Positions 1 through 7,754 of a DNA stretch of 64,000 nucleotides are shown in pieces. The stretch comes from CAYTTR01 sp964440805. GTDB taxonomy: Bacteria > Acidobacteriota > Aminicenantia > Aminicenantales > Aminicenantaceae. Positions within the stretch are counted from its first letter, which is position 1. Each line of letters begins with the position of its first letter. Position numbers and translations under genes: made by a program. The stretch covers positions 1 through 64,000 of the forward strand of contig CAYTTR010000005.1 in the NCBI GenBank assembly GCA_964440805.1, given 5' to 3'. The notes beneath the pieces were generated by a model. That model was not told where the DNA came from, did no database searches, and saw only the letters and a list, made by a program, of their open reading frames with translations.

Positions 1-399
1 AATGGAGGAAAAATCAACATCAACAGAAAAACGAAATTCCTATCGTGCTAAGGATGTCAAGTAATTTTTGATTTATGAGCCATCCATAATTTTATTTATC
101 TTATAAATGACTTTCTATCACTTCCATTCTTTTATCCAGAAAACTGATTGAAGTCAACTATCCATATTGCCTCACGAAATAATCTTATATCCACTAAGGG
201 TTGCCTCAACAAAAATCTTACCGAAATAAATGAGTCTCTCCTATCATTCTGCCTCCATAGCCTTGAAGTTGAGGTTGTCTTTTTTAGAGACTGTTTCTTC
301 ACGGATCCATGCCTCGTTGAAAGTAATGATGAAATTGTCCCCCCCACTTTAAAATAAGTTTTGGGTTACATTATTCATGAGGCAATAAGGTGAGTAAAG
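1..399. other. Stretch without a recognisable gene
   Basis: No convincing coding region is seen. An open frame on the + strand runs from base 2 to a TAA at 62-64 and could be the last codons of a gene entering from the left, but about 20 codons are too few to judge. Two overlapping frames around 132-357 lie on opposite strands, have no ribosome-binding site and resemble nothing known. Downstream of the truncated NYN frame (which ends at 400), no in-frame or shifted continuation of that domain is visible here. Confidence 0.4.
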
Positions 400-672
400 T
401 TACATTTTAAGTGATTCAATGCGTAATTCTTTTTTTCTTTTAGAAAGATCGCTTTGCTTAAAATCTATATGTTTTTTTGAAATTGGATTATGTCCTTTAT
501 AGTTTAAGGGGCCTGTATCATAATAAAAAATTCTATATATGCAATCATCCCTATTTTCTAAATGTTTTTTACAATAATCTCGGATATCTTTACCGGTATA
601 ATAAAATAATTTTAAAGATTGAACTCTTTTTTGCATAAAATAGCCATCAATGACAAATGCGAATTTTCTCAC
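400..672 (-). pseudogene. Truncated NYN-domain (PIN-like) protein, N-terminal fragment
   Basis: The 90-residue product begins MRKFAFVIDGYFM, the start of an NYN (LabA/DUF88-like) fold in which the FxIDG aspartate is a metal ligand of a putative RNase. The segment RIFYYDTGPL at about residues 47-56 is the typical next beta strand. NYN proteins of this type are usually about 200 residues or more and need later acidic residues (a K/R-G-V-D strand and an SGDSDF-type motif). These are missing because the frame stops at ESLKM. I see no continuation in the next 400 bases, so I read it as a 3'-truncated remnant. A genuinely short protein is possible but would lack most of the active site. Confidence 0.6.
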
Positions 673-686
673 TTTTCCCCCAGAAA

Positions 687-746
687 ATTAAAAGCCCTCT
701 GGTCTATTTCGGCTTAACCATTGGCAGCCGAAATGTTGCAGAGGGC
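687..746 (-). terminator. Rho-independent terminator of the acyl-CoA dehydrogenase gene
   Basis: A two-tier inverted repeat lies just after the dehydrogenase stop. The outer arms are GCCCTCTG (694-701) and CAGAGGGC (739-746). The inner arms are TTTCGGCT (707-714) and AGCCGAAA (726-733). Read on the minus strand the stem is followed by a T-rich tail, as expected of an intrinsic terminator. It separates the dehydrogenase from the truncated NYN fragment. Confidence 0.75.
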
Positions 747-759
747 ATTTCTTTCTTTT

Positions 760-1932
760 TTATATTCTAAAGGCTTCTATTCCGGTAATATCTTCACCGA
801 CTACAAGAATATGTATATCATGGGTTCCTTCATAAGTATAGACCGATTCTAAGTTGGCCATGTGTCTCATGCTCTGATATTCATCCACAATACCGGCAGC
901 ACCCAGAATATCCCGGGCCATACGGGCTATTTCACGTGCCTGAAAAACATTATTACCCTTGGCCATAGAAACCTGGGTGTGTTTCATTTTGCCTGAATCT
1001 TTCAGTCTTCCTAATCGAAGAGTGAACAACTGCATTTTGGTAATCTCAGTCAGCATATGGACAAGTTTGTTTTGAACCAGTTGAAAGGAGGCAATGGGTC
1101 GATTGAATTGAATGCGTTCTTTGGCATACCGAAGAGCTTCATCATAACAAGCCATAGCCGCTCCGATAGCTCCCCAGGCAATACCGTACCGGGCTTGAGT
1201 AAGACAACTGAGAGGCCCTTTCAGTCCTTGGACACCAGGTAATATATTTTCTTCCGGAATTCGGCAGTCTTCGAAAACAAGTTCCGAGGTGACCGAAGCC
1301 CTGAGAGACAGCTTATTTTTTATTTCCGGAGCAGAAAAACCCGGTGCTCCTTTTTCCACTATGAAGCCCCGGACTACACCACCAAGCTTGGCCCATACCA
1401 CGGCAATGTCGGCAATAGTTCCGTTGGTAATCCACATTTTTGAGCCGTTTATAATGTAATGACTTCCATCACGGCGGGCATTGGTTTTCATTCCACCCGG
1501 ATCTGAGCCGAAATCAGGTTCAGTCAATCCATAGCACCCAATCAATTCTCCGGCAGCCAGCTTCGGCAGATATTTTTTTCGCTGTTCTTCGGTCCCGAAT
1601 TTATAAACAGGATACATAACCAATGAGCCCTGAACAGAAGCAAAACTTCGTATGCCGCTGTCTCCTCTTTCCAGCTCTTGCATCATCAATCCATAAGAAA
1701 CATTATTTACTCCGGGACAGTCGTATTTTTCAGGCAGATTTGCTCCCAACAAACCCATTTCTCCCATTTGGGGGATTAACTGTGTAGGAAATTCACCTTT
1801 CTGGTAATACCGGCTAATAACAGGCAAGACCGCCTTATCAACCCATTCCCGGACAGTGTCCCTGATAAACTTTTCTTCCTCTTGAAGAAGATCCTCCATC
1901 AAATAGTAATCGGGTGCAGTAAATTTTCCCAT
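760..1932 (-). CDS. gcdH: Glutaryl-CoA dehydrogenase-like acyl-CoA dehydrogenase
   Basis: A cytoplasmic FAD enzyme of 390 residues that oxidises an acyl-CoA, probably glutaryl-CoA to crotonyl-CoA with decarboxylation. The order is that of the family: N-terminal helical domain, beta domain with CYGLTEPDFGSDPGG and KMWITNG (FAD/substrate contacts), and C-terminal helical domain ending YEGTHDIH, whose Glu (about residue 368) is the catalytic base position of glutaryl-CoA dehydrogenase. RSFASVQGSLVM near residue 95 matches the segment holding the substrate-carboxylate arginine, which favours glutaryl-CoA over simple fatty acyl-CoAs. I chose the ATG at 1932, with GGAG seven bases upstream, over an in-frame TTG at 1947. 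It is a single-gene unit with its own terminator. Lysine, tryptophan or benzoate catabolism is the usual context, but no partner genes are present. Confidence 0.85.
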   Translation of the reverse strand: MGKFTAPDYYLMEDLLQEEEKFIRDTVREWVDKAVLPVISRYYQKGEFPTQLIPQMGEMGLLGANLPEKYDCPGVNNVSYGLMMQELERGDSGIRSFASVQGSLVMYPVYKFGTEEQRKKYLPKLAAGELIGCYGLTEPDFGSDPGGMKTNARRDGSHYIINGSKMWITNGTIADIAVVWAKLGGVVRGFIVEKGAPGFSAPEIKNKLSLRASVTSELVFEDCRIPEENILPGVQGLKGPLSCLTQARYGIAWGAIGAAMACYDEALRYAKERIQFNRPIASFQLVQNKLVHMLTEITKMQLFTLRLGRLKDSGKMKHTQVSMAKGNNVFQAREIARMARDILGAAGIVDEYQSMRHMANLESVYTYEGTHDIHILVVGEDITGIEAFRI

Positions 1933-2050
1933 AAAATCTCCAATCAAAGCATATTCTGAAATAATAGTTTAGTAATAAAAATTTTGTTATTCAATGAAAA
2001 AAGCTAATTATTTTGGGAATAGTCTTTAAATTTAAAGGAAATAATTAATC

Positions 2051-2078
2051 TTGACAATGCTATGGGGATACTTAATAT
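2051..2078 (+). promoter_or_regulatory. Sigma-70-type promoter of the CMD/AhpD-like gene
   Basis: TTGACA at 2051-2056 and TAATAT at 2073-2078, with a 16-base spacer, about 40 bases before the start codon at 2116. The -35 is perfect and the -10 matches 4 of 6. It drives the plus strand, divergent from the dehydrogenase. Confidence 0.55.
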
Positions 2079-2115
2079 TTATGAAAAAAATCAATAAAAT
2101 AAACCGGGAGAAAAA

Positions 2116-2460
2116 ATGGGAAAATATGAGGAATTCACTAAATACCGTCAAAAAATGAACCAGAAAATTTTAGAAAGAGGGACTCTGGAAATAAAACGTT
2201 TTTTTGCCCTGGATGAGAAAACTTATCAACCGGGAGCCCTTGATGCAAAAACTAAAGAATTGATGGGCCTGGCGGCCTCAATGGTGCTCCGCTGCGACGA
2301 CTGCATTAGCTATCACATTATTCAGTCCCTGAAAGAAGGTGCAACCGAGGCCGAGCTCTACGAAACTTTCACTATCGGGCTTGTTGTCGGAGGCTCAATC
2401 GTCATCCCCCATTTGCGCCGGGCAGTCTCCTTTCTGGAAGAAATGCAATCAAAAAAATGA
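2116..2460 (+). CDS. Carboxymuconolactone decarboxylase / AhpD-like small protein
   Basis: A 114-residue helical protein of the CMD/AhpD family. The signature is RCDDCISYH at about residues 58-66, a CxxC pair plus the following His. In AhpD this forms the redox-active site that recycles peroxiredoxins, so a thiol-based peroxidase or disulfide function is more likely than lactone decarboxylation. The start follows a GGGAG ribosome-binding site. It is a stand-alone gene with a good promoter upstream and an intrinsic terminator downstream, and is transcribed divergently from the acyl-CoA dehydrogenase. No peroxiredoxin partner lies nearby, so the substrate is unknown. Confidence 0.8.
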   Translation: MGKYEEFTKYRQKMNQKILERGTLEIKRFFALDEKTYQPGALDAKTKELMGLAASMVLRCDDCISYHIIQSLKEGATEAELYETFTIGLVVGGSIVIPHLRRAVSFLEEMQSKK

Positions 2461-2487
2461 TTTTTTAAAATAACCGAGCATTATGAG

Positions 2488-2521
2488 AAAACGGAGACAC
2501 ATTACCAATGTCCGTTTTTTT
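2488..2521 (+). terminator. Intrinsic terminator after the CMD/AhpD-like gene
   Basis: Arms AAAACGGA (left, with a short bulge before CA) and TGTCCGTTTT (right) flank a small loop, and the right arm continues into a run of seven T. It sits 28 bases after the stop codon. Confidence 0.7.
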
Positions 2522-2827
2522 AAATACAAAATTAATATGATAGAAATCGGCCGAAATTGGTACATAGGTACATATGACTATTTTCTATCCGGCCTTTAAA
2601 ATTTTCTAAAGAATTCCAAAGAAAACCAAAGGTTGTATGCTATTTAAATAAATGATAAGATTTTTTATGAAACAATAAAGTCCATAAGAAGTTGATTCCA
2701 TTCTTATAATTCATAAAAAAACAATTATAAGAACTTGTAAAGAGGACTTTTTCATCTACGGTATTATCAATTATCGTATTTTGAAAAATGCCTGCTTCAT
2801 ATAAAGAAAAAAGTAGGAGAATTGGTA
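2522..2827 (+). other. AT-rich leader region with two inverted repeats
   Basis: No gene is seen in these about 300 bases before the SurA-like gene. Two hairpins are visible. GATAGAAA (2539-2546) pairs with TTTCTATC (2582-2589) around a 35-base loop. TTCTTATAATT (2701-2711) pairs perfectly with AATTATAAGAA (2723-2733) around an 11-base loop. The second could be a protein-binding palindrome or an mRNA leader structure. It has no T-run and is not a typical terminator. Confidence 0.45.
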
Positions 2828-3544
2828 ATGAAATTTAATGAAAGACTCACCATTTCGTTGATGCTGATTTCTATTTTAGCGTTAACAGTCTCGGTTTCAG
2901 CGGAAAATACCTTCCAGGCTCAGCAGCAAAATCTACAGCAGGAAGATGAAGTGGTTGCCAAAATCGACGATGAAAATATATACATGAGTGAATTAGATCA
3001 ATGGACCAACCTTCAGCAAACCATGATGCAAATACAACAACAGAATCCGCAATTTGTTCAATTTCTTTATTCTTCACCGGAAGGAGAAAAATTTATAAAA
3101 GCATTTAAAAGAGATCAATTGGATGATTTAATTGCCAAAAAGCTTTTGGAAAGAGAAGTTGACAGAAAAAATATCAACTTAACCAAAAAAGATAAAGATG
3201 AATATTTCAAACAACAACTAGAAATGATTAAAAAACAGCAAAACATGAGCGATGAAGATTTACTGAATGCTCTTAATAACCAAGGGATTGAATCAATGGA
3301 GCAATTTAAAGAAATATTTCTCAAGCAGCAAGGTGAATATTTGAGAGTGCAAAAGTTAATTGAAACAGTAGCATCAAAAGAATTCAAGATTTCAGATAAA
3401 GAGGCAAAAGAATTTTTCGATAAAGCTCAATATCAAATAGATTTTGAAGAAACTAAAGACCAGATAAAATTGGAACTGGCTCATCAAAAATATATCGATC
3501 AATTAAAAGAAAAAAGTGAAATAAAAATACTTTTAGACACCTAA
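2828..3544 (+). CDS. Periplasmic SurA N-domain-like chaperone without PPIase domain
   Basis: A 238-residue exported protein with an N-terminal signal peptide (hydrophobic stretch at about residues 9-25 ending near SVSA). The body starts with EVVAKIDDENIYMSEL, the typical opening of the SurA/trigger-factor-like chaperone domain, followed by long glutamine- and lysine-rich helices. A parvulin (PpiC rotamase) domain is absent, so the product is probably a pure holdase for secreted or outer-membrane proteins. The ATG at 2828 follows AGGAG by nine bases and is preferred to the TTG at 2822. Composition is strongly Lys/Gln/Glu and coiled-coil-like. It appears monocistronic. The assignment rests on the N-terminal pattern and overall architecture. 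Confidence 0.65.
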   Translation: MKFNERLTISLMLISILALTVSVSAENTFQAQQQNLQQEDEVVAKIDDENIYMSELDQWTNLQQTMMQIQQQNPQFVQFLYSSPEGEKFIKAFKRDQLDDLIAKKLLEREVDRKNINLTKKDKDEYFKQQLEMIKKQQNMSDEDLLNALNNQGIESMEQFKEIFLKQQGEYLRVQKLIETVASKEFKISDKEAKEFFDKAQYQIDFEETKDQIKLELAHQKYIDQLKEKSEIKILLDT

Positions 3545-3645
3545 CAAATCCCCCATAGCACCGCATCTCCCAAGAAAGATTAAAATAATCATTTTTAACT
3601 TCTGCGGATGCCGGTTTCTTTTTCAGCTCGTTTCGTCCACTTATT

Positions 3646-3870
3646 TTGTTTATCTTGTTTGTCTCGTTTATCTTGTTTATCTAGTCTCAATTTAATCCCC
3701 TGCCCCGCTTTTTTCACCCGGTTGTACCAGAAACCCAAATTAACTAAACAAACCAGACAAACCAAATCAACCGAACAGACTAAATAGACCAAATAGACTA
3801 AATAGACCAAATAGACTGAATAGACTAAATAGACTGAATAGACTAAATAGACTGAATAGACTAAATAGAC
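3646..3870. repeat. 9-bp-period repeat arranged as T-rich and A-rich inverted arms
   Basis: Left arm: four units TTGTTTATC, TTGTTTGTC, TCGTTTATC, TTGTTTATC at 3646-3681. A 50-60 base centre includes CACCCGGTTGTACCAG. Right arm: fourteen units of nine bases from 3742 to 3867, degenerating from AACTAAACA through AACCAGACA to alternating GACTAAATA, GACCAAATA and GACTGAATA. The left arm reverse-complemented resembles the right arm, so the whole can fold back on itself. In one antisense frame the units read as a Leu-Val-Tyr tripeptide repeat; I do not take this as a gene. Related loci are at 12405-12449 and 46325-46452. Confidence 0.85.
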
Positions 3871-4073
3871 TTTTTTTATTTTCTTTAAGGGACCCCTTCA
3901 GTAATCCAAGCTGCAGCCNNNNNNNNNNNNNNNNNNNNNNNNNNNNNNNNNNNNNNNNNNNNNNNNNNNNNNNNNNNNNNNNNNNNNNNNNNNNNNNNNN
4001 NNNNNNNNNNNNNNNNNNAATAGACTTTTTTTATTTTCTTTAAGGGACCCCTTCAGTAATCCAAGCTGCAGCC
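3864..4073. repeat. 55-nt exact duplication flanking a 100-N assembly gap
   Basis: Bases 3864-3918 and 4019-4073 are identical over 55 positions, and the 100 N of 3919-4018 lie exactly between them. An overlap of exactly 55 at two contig ends is what de Bruijn graph contigs joined at k=55 look like. The gap is therefore most likely a scaffolding artefact and the true sequence has one copy. Repeat length and distances across the gap should not be trusted. Confidence 0.85.
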
Positions 4074-4751
4074 GGCTCTCTTTTAAGATAATGGTCGAAA
4101 TATTCTTTCATCTTCATCTCCAAACATAATAAGCAAAGGAGTCCGGATACGGCCGGCAAAAAAGACAGGCGAATTCTCGATATAGCGTTCCGGATATTCC
4201 CAAAGACTTCCCCCAATGCGGCTCTGAGATTTTTCGTTATTTTTCTTACTTTCTGCAGTTTCTTCCTTTTTCTTTTTATCCTCTTTAAGCTCGTGGTGCC
4301 AATAAGCCAGCCACAGGGAATCATCTGAAAACGAAAATTGCTTGATATTTTCTACTTCCGTTATTTCACCGGTTTGGGTATTAAGAAGCGCCATGCCCGG
4401 TTTGGGTTTATCTTTTACCGTTTTTTCAAGCTCTGCAGCCGGAGGTTCCAATACAGCAGTCACCCATCTTCCATCCTTGGAAATTTGCGGTTTGGCTGCT
4501 CTTTCCATAAGAAAACGTTTTCCGTTTTTCAAACCCACAACCACGGCTTCCCCGTCTCCCCTGTCAGGCAAGGCCTGGAAAGCCGACCATTCCCCATCCA
4601 CGGATATCACCGGGTCATGAATCGCCTTGAATTTCATGACATCTTCAAAGGTCAAAGGTCTTTTGGTTTGGCTTAGAGCAGGAAGAAAGAGAATGGTTAT
4701 GAGCAGGATAAAAACAAAGGCCGTCAACTTATGCTTTTTTATCAAATTCAT
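4040..4751 (-). pseudogene. Decayed S9 (prolyl oligopeptidase-type) peptidase with internal deletions
   Basis: The gene starts normally: RBS GGAGGG, ATG at 4751, signal peptide MNLIKKHKLTAFVFILL and the N-terminal propeller strands of an exported S9 peptidase. After about residue 165 the text jumps to GGSLWEYPERYIENSP and TPLLIMFGDEDE. In full-length relatives these lie near the C-terminus of the hydrolase domain, so the rest of the propeller and the serine elbow are missing. After GDEDE the frame ends at 4083, while the family's usual C-terminus (MKEYFDHYLK, then WITEGVP) follows at once in another frame to a stop at 4040. That marks a second deletion plus frameshift, at a GATGAAGATGAAA run. 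Catalytic Ser and His are lost. The 3' end abuts the 9-bp repeat and the assembly gap. An intact S9 paralogue lies at 12558-14621. Confidence 0.8.
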
Positions 4752-4931
4752 GATCCCTCCTTTTAGCCCGGACTTTTTATTTCATCTAATTTATAAATAA
4801 TTGAAACAGGAAATTCGGCCAAAAATTGAAAAGAATATCCTCTTTTTTCCTGCTAAGAAATACCAAAGTTTCTCTATAATGTTAGTCGGAATAAACCGGA
4901 AAAAATTGCAATTTATTCTTCAAATTTTTGC

Positions 4932-4960
4932 TTGACAGGAAATTCTTTTTCCTTTATAAA
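4932..4960 (+). promoter_or_regulatory. Promoter of the histidine operon
   Basis: TTGACA at 4932-4937, a 17-base spacer, and TATAAA at 4955-4960. This gives a predicted leader of about 150 bases before hisG. It is nearly identical in quality to the carAB promoter (14780-14808). Confidence 0.75.
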
Positions 4961-4979
4961 ACTTTTATGAAAAGACGAC

Positions 4980-5018
4980 GGAGATTTTTTATTACTTACT
5001 GCACCATAAAATCTCTCC
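4980..5018 (+). promoter_or_regulatory. Hairpin in the his operon leader
   Basis: GGAGATTTT (4980-4988) can pair with AAAATCTC (5008-5015) in the untranslated leader, starting about 15 bases after the predicted transcription start. No histidine-rich leader peptide and no T-box signature is visible, so attenuation is only a possibility. The rest of the stretch 4752-5119 holds the promoter and an AT-rich spacer. Confidence 0.35.
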
Positions 5019-5119
5019 TCCATTGTAACTAACCTTCCATCTAATTTTCCCTTTTTTCTATTCAACGGGATTACATATCCTGCATATATTTTTTCCCTAA
5101 TAACTTTTAAGGAGGGACA

Positions 5120-6013
5120 ATGGAAAAACCTTCAGCAACCGTCAGATCAAGCCAAGACAAAAAAGTCCTCCGAATGGTCATACCCAAAGGACGGATTTTT
5201 AACAATGTTGCCTGTTTACTCCGGAATTGCGGAATTTCGCTTGAAACCAATGCCGGTTATTACATCCCCAACATTGGGGACAAAGAACTCGAGGCTAAAA
5301 TCATGAAACCGCAAAATATTCCTCAATTGGTGGAACTCGGCTCTCACGATATCGGCTTTACGGGAAGAGATTGGATTATAGAAACCGGGACTGAGGTAAA
5401 GGAAATCCTGGATTTAAAATTTGATCCGGTGACCATTGTCGCTGCCATACCGGAAAAAATGAGTCTTTCCCAATTGAAATCAAGAAGAATTATTGTGGCC
5501 ACAGAATATGAAAGAATAGCCCGCCGTTTTCTGGAAAAAGAAGGTTATGATTATTTTATTATTCAGACCTACGGAGCCTCCGAGGCTTTCCCTCCCCAGG
5601 ATGCCGACATGGTTATTGACAATATGGCCACCGGTCAAACCCTTAAGGACCACAAACTTAAAGTAATAGCCAGGATAATGGATTCCTCAACCTGTCTAAT
5701 TACCAATTATCAAGCCTTCAGGGACTCCTGGAAAAAAGAAAAAATCGAAACTCTTCTCATGCTCTTCAACTCAGTCCTAAACGCCCGACAGAGAGTCATG
5801 CTGGAGATGAATGTTCCCTCAGAGCGGCTGGAAGAAATAGTCCGGATTCTTCCTTGCATGCGGGCGCCCACTGTAGCTCCGCTTTTCAAAGACACAGGTT
5901 TTGCCGTGAAAGTGGCCGTCAAAAAGGAAGAGGTGCCTGCCTTGATCCCGGTTCTCAAGAAATTAGGAGCCACCGATATTCTGGAATATTCCTTAAGAAA
6001 GGTAATCGTATGA
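5120..6013 (+). CDS. hisG: ATP phosphoribosyltransferase, long form (HisGL)
   Basis: First step of histidine synthesis: ATP + PRPP to phosphoribosyl-ATP. At 297 residues it is the long form with its own C-terminal regulatory (ACT-like) domain, so no HisZ partner is needed and none is present. Visible motifs are LRMVIPKGRI (about 17-26), IGFTGRDWI (PRPP/ATP site region), and TYGASEAFPP with DNMATGQTL (phosphate-binding segment). The last 80 residues (ILPCMRAPTVAPLF to ATDILEYSLRKV) are the HisG C-terminal domain, where histidine feedback normally acts. The start follows AAGGAGGGACA. It leads an eight-gene operon; hisC starts within its stop codon (ATGA overlap). Confidence 0.95.
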   Translation: MEKPSATVRSSQDKKVLRMVIPKGRIFNNVACLLRNCGISLETNAGYYIPNIGDKELEAKIMKPQNIPQLVELGSHDIGFTGRDWIIETGTEVKEILDLKFDPVTIVAAIPEKMSLSQLKSRRIIVATEYERIARRFLEKEGYDYFIIQTYGASEAFPPQDADMVIDNMATGQTLKDHKLKVIARIMDSSTCLITNYQAFRDSWKKEKIETLLMLFNSVLNARQRVMLEMNVPSERLEEIVRILPCMRAPTVAPLFKDTGFAVKVAVKKEEVPALIPVLKKLGATDILEYSLRKVIV

Positions 6014-7068
6014 AAATTATTAAAGAAAGCATACACAAGCTGGAGGATTATTTTGTGCCCCAGGAGGAGGGCTTAGTAAAACTTAATCAAAACGAATCTC
6101 CTTTCGATACTCCCCTGGAAGTCAAGGAAGCTGTTCTGGATCGTCTTCGCCGCCTCTCCTGGAACAGATATCCTCCAGGTTATCCTGAAGAGCTTATAAA
6201 AAAACTTTCGGCCTACACCGGTTTTCCTGCCTCCGGAATACTCACCGGAAACGGTTCAAATGAACTGATTCAGACATTATTTGCTTCAACCTGCCGGCAG
6301 GGAGACAGGCTGCTTACGGTTTCTCCCGGGTTTTCAATCTATAAGCGGATGGCCGCTATTATGGAAATGAAGATTATAGAAATCCCTCTTAGAAAGAACT
6401 TCACTTTTGATGTGGAAGCACTTCTACGAAAAGCCGGAAAGGCAAATCTTATTTTTATCTCTTCTCCCAACAATCCTACCGGAACAGTTCTTCCTCAGGA
6501 AGCACTCAAGGAAATTTTAAATAAAGCCCGGGGGATGGTGGTTATTGACGAGGCTTATTTTGAATTTCATGGAGAATCAGCTCAATCTCTCATCTCAGAA
6601 TTTCCCCATTTAGCGGTTCTCCGCACTTTTTCCAAAGCCTTTGGTGCAGCCGGACTCAGGCTGGGCTATCTTCTGGGAAATGACAAAGTTGTCGAGGAAA
6701 TCAGTAAAACCAGGCTGCCTTTTTCAGTGGGATTATTTCAACAACTGGTGGGAGAGGAGCTTTTAAAAAGACCGGATATAGTTGAATCTTCTGTTAAAAC
6801 AATCATAGAAGAAAGGCAAAGTCTTTTTCAAGCCATGGGAAAAATACCCGGCTTAGAAGTTGTCCCTTCCCGGGCTAATTTTCTTCTTTTGAAGCATGAA
6901 AACATGGATGGAGAAAATCTCTATAAAAGACTTTATAAGGAAGGATTGCTGGTCAGATACTTTGAACATCCACTTCTTCGGAACATGCTTCGTATAACCG
7001 TGGGCAGCCCCGAAGAGAATAAATTCTTCCTTGATAAAATAAAAATTATTCTGGGGGAGAAAGAATGA
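6010..7068 (+). CDS. hisC: Histidinol-phosphate aminotransferase
   Basis: A PLP-dependent fold type I aminotransferase of 352 residues that converts imidazole acetol phosphate to L-histidinol phosphate with glutamate as donor. It shows LNQNESPFD near the N-terminus, the GNGSNELIQ phosphate-loop region, SPNNPTG, DEAYFEF and the PLP lysine in RTFSKAFGAAGLRLG. The start at 6010 overlaps the hisG stop by four bases; a longer in-frame extension upstream lies inside hisG and is rejected. The next gene overlaps its 3' end by four bases. Placement inside the operon makes HisC far more likely than a general aminotransferase. Confidence 0.95.
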   Translation: MKIIKESIHKLEDYFVPQEEGLVKLNQNESPFDTPLEVKEAVLDRLRRLSWNRYPPGYPEELIKKLSAYTGFPASGILTGNGSNELIQTLFASTCRQGDRLLTVSPGFSIYKRMAAIMEMKIIEIPLRKNFTFDVEALLRKAGKANLIFISSPNNPTGTVLPQEALKEILNKARGMVVIDEAYFEFHGESAQSLISEFPHLAVLRTFSKAFGAAGLRLGYLLGNDKVVEEISKTRLPFSVGLFQQLVGEELLKRPDIVESSVKTIIEERQSLFQAMGKIPGLEVVPSRANFLLLKHENMDGENLYKRLYKEGLLVRYFEHPLLRNMLRITVGSPEENKFFLDKIKIILGEKE

Positions 7069-7754
7069 TGAAAGCGGTGATTTTTGATATGGACGGAGTG
7101 TTAATAGATGTCTCCCGTTCCTACCTGGCCACTATCAAAAAAGTATACCGGATTTTCACCGGTCTCAATTTAAGCACCGCTGAAATTGCGGAACTTAGAA
7201 ATCAAGGCGGCTTCAATAACGACTGGGACCTATCCTGGGAATTAATTAAAAAAGCAGGAAAAAATATACCCAGAGAAAAAATTGTGCCTCTTTTCCAGAA
7301 GATTTACAGAGGAGATAATTTCAACGGATTGATTTTAAAAGAAAAATGGCTTTTAAAAAAAGAAATTTTGCAGAAACTCAACATAAGAGCCAAAACTGCT
7401 ATAGTTACCGGGAGGCCGAGGGAAGAAGCCTTTTTCTCCCTTCGGCGCTTCTCAATGAAAGATTATTTCTCTGCAGTAGTCACCCTGGACGATATACCCT
7501 CCGGAAAATCAAAACCTCACCCCTGGGGACTGAGATTTGCCCTGAGCATTTTGGAAGAGAAAGAGGGGTATTACGTTGGAGACACAGGGGATGATATTAT
7601 CGCTTCACTGCGGGCAGGACTTACTCCTATTGGAATTGTGCCGCCTGGTAATTCGGGACAAAAACAAAAGCATATTTTGCTAAAACAAGGAGCCTCCCTT
7701 GTTCTGGATGATATAAATAAAATTCTGGAGTTTATCAATGACCAGACAAGCTGA
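7065..7754 (+). CDS. HAD phosphatase, candidate histidinol-phosphatase
   Basis: A 229-residue haloacid dehalogenase-superfamily phosphatase with all four motifs. Motif I is FDMDGVLID (nucleophile Asp8, acid/base Asp10). Motif II is the Thr in TGRP (about 117). Motif III is the Lys in SGKSKPHP (about 149). Motif IV is GDTGDDI (about 174). The cap sits between motifs I and II (subclass I). The pathway otherwise lacks a histidinol-phosphate phosphatase: no PHP-type HisK, no HisN, and hisB here is dehydratase only. HAD-type histidinol-phosphatases are known (N-terminal half of enterobacterial HisB; an archaeal stand-alone enzyme). Its place between hisC and hisB, overlapping both, supports that role, but substrate specificity is inference. 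Two adjacent ATG codons (7065, 7068) are possible starts. Confidence 0.8.
   Translation: MMKAVIFDMDGVLIDVSRSYLATIKKVYRIFTGLNLSTAEIAELRNQGGFNNDWDLSWELIKKAGKNIPREKIVPLFQKIYRGDNFNGLILKEKWLLKKEILQKLNIRAKTAIVTGRPREEAFFSLRRFSMKDYFSAVVTLDDIPSGKSKPHPWGLRFALSILEEKEGYYVGDTGDDIIASLRAGLTPIGIVPPGNSGQKQKHILLKQGASLVLDDINKILEFINDQTS

Noticed and set aside
3595..3810. Antisense frame with Leu-Val-Tyr tripeptide repeat and Asp-Lys-Gln repeat
   Set aside because: It is only the translation of the 9-bp-period repeat arms; no RBS and no plausible protein.
3742..3867. CRISPR array
   Set aside because: Units are nine bases long and contiguous without spacers, so it is a tandem repeat.
4980..5119. T-box riboswitch or histidine attenuator in the his leader
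   Set aside because: No T-box sequence, specifier structure or His-rich leader peptide can be seen; only one simple hairpin.
5854..6009. N-terminal extension of hisC
   Set aside because: It lies inside hisG; the ATG at 6010 overlapping the hisG stop gives the normal HisC start.
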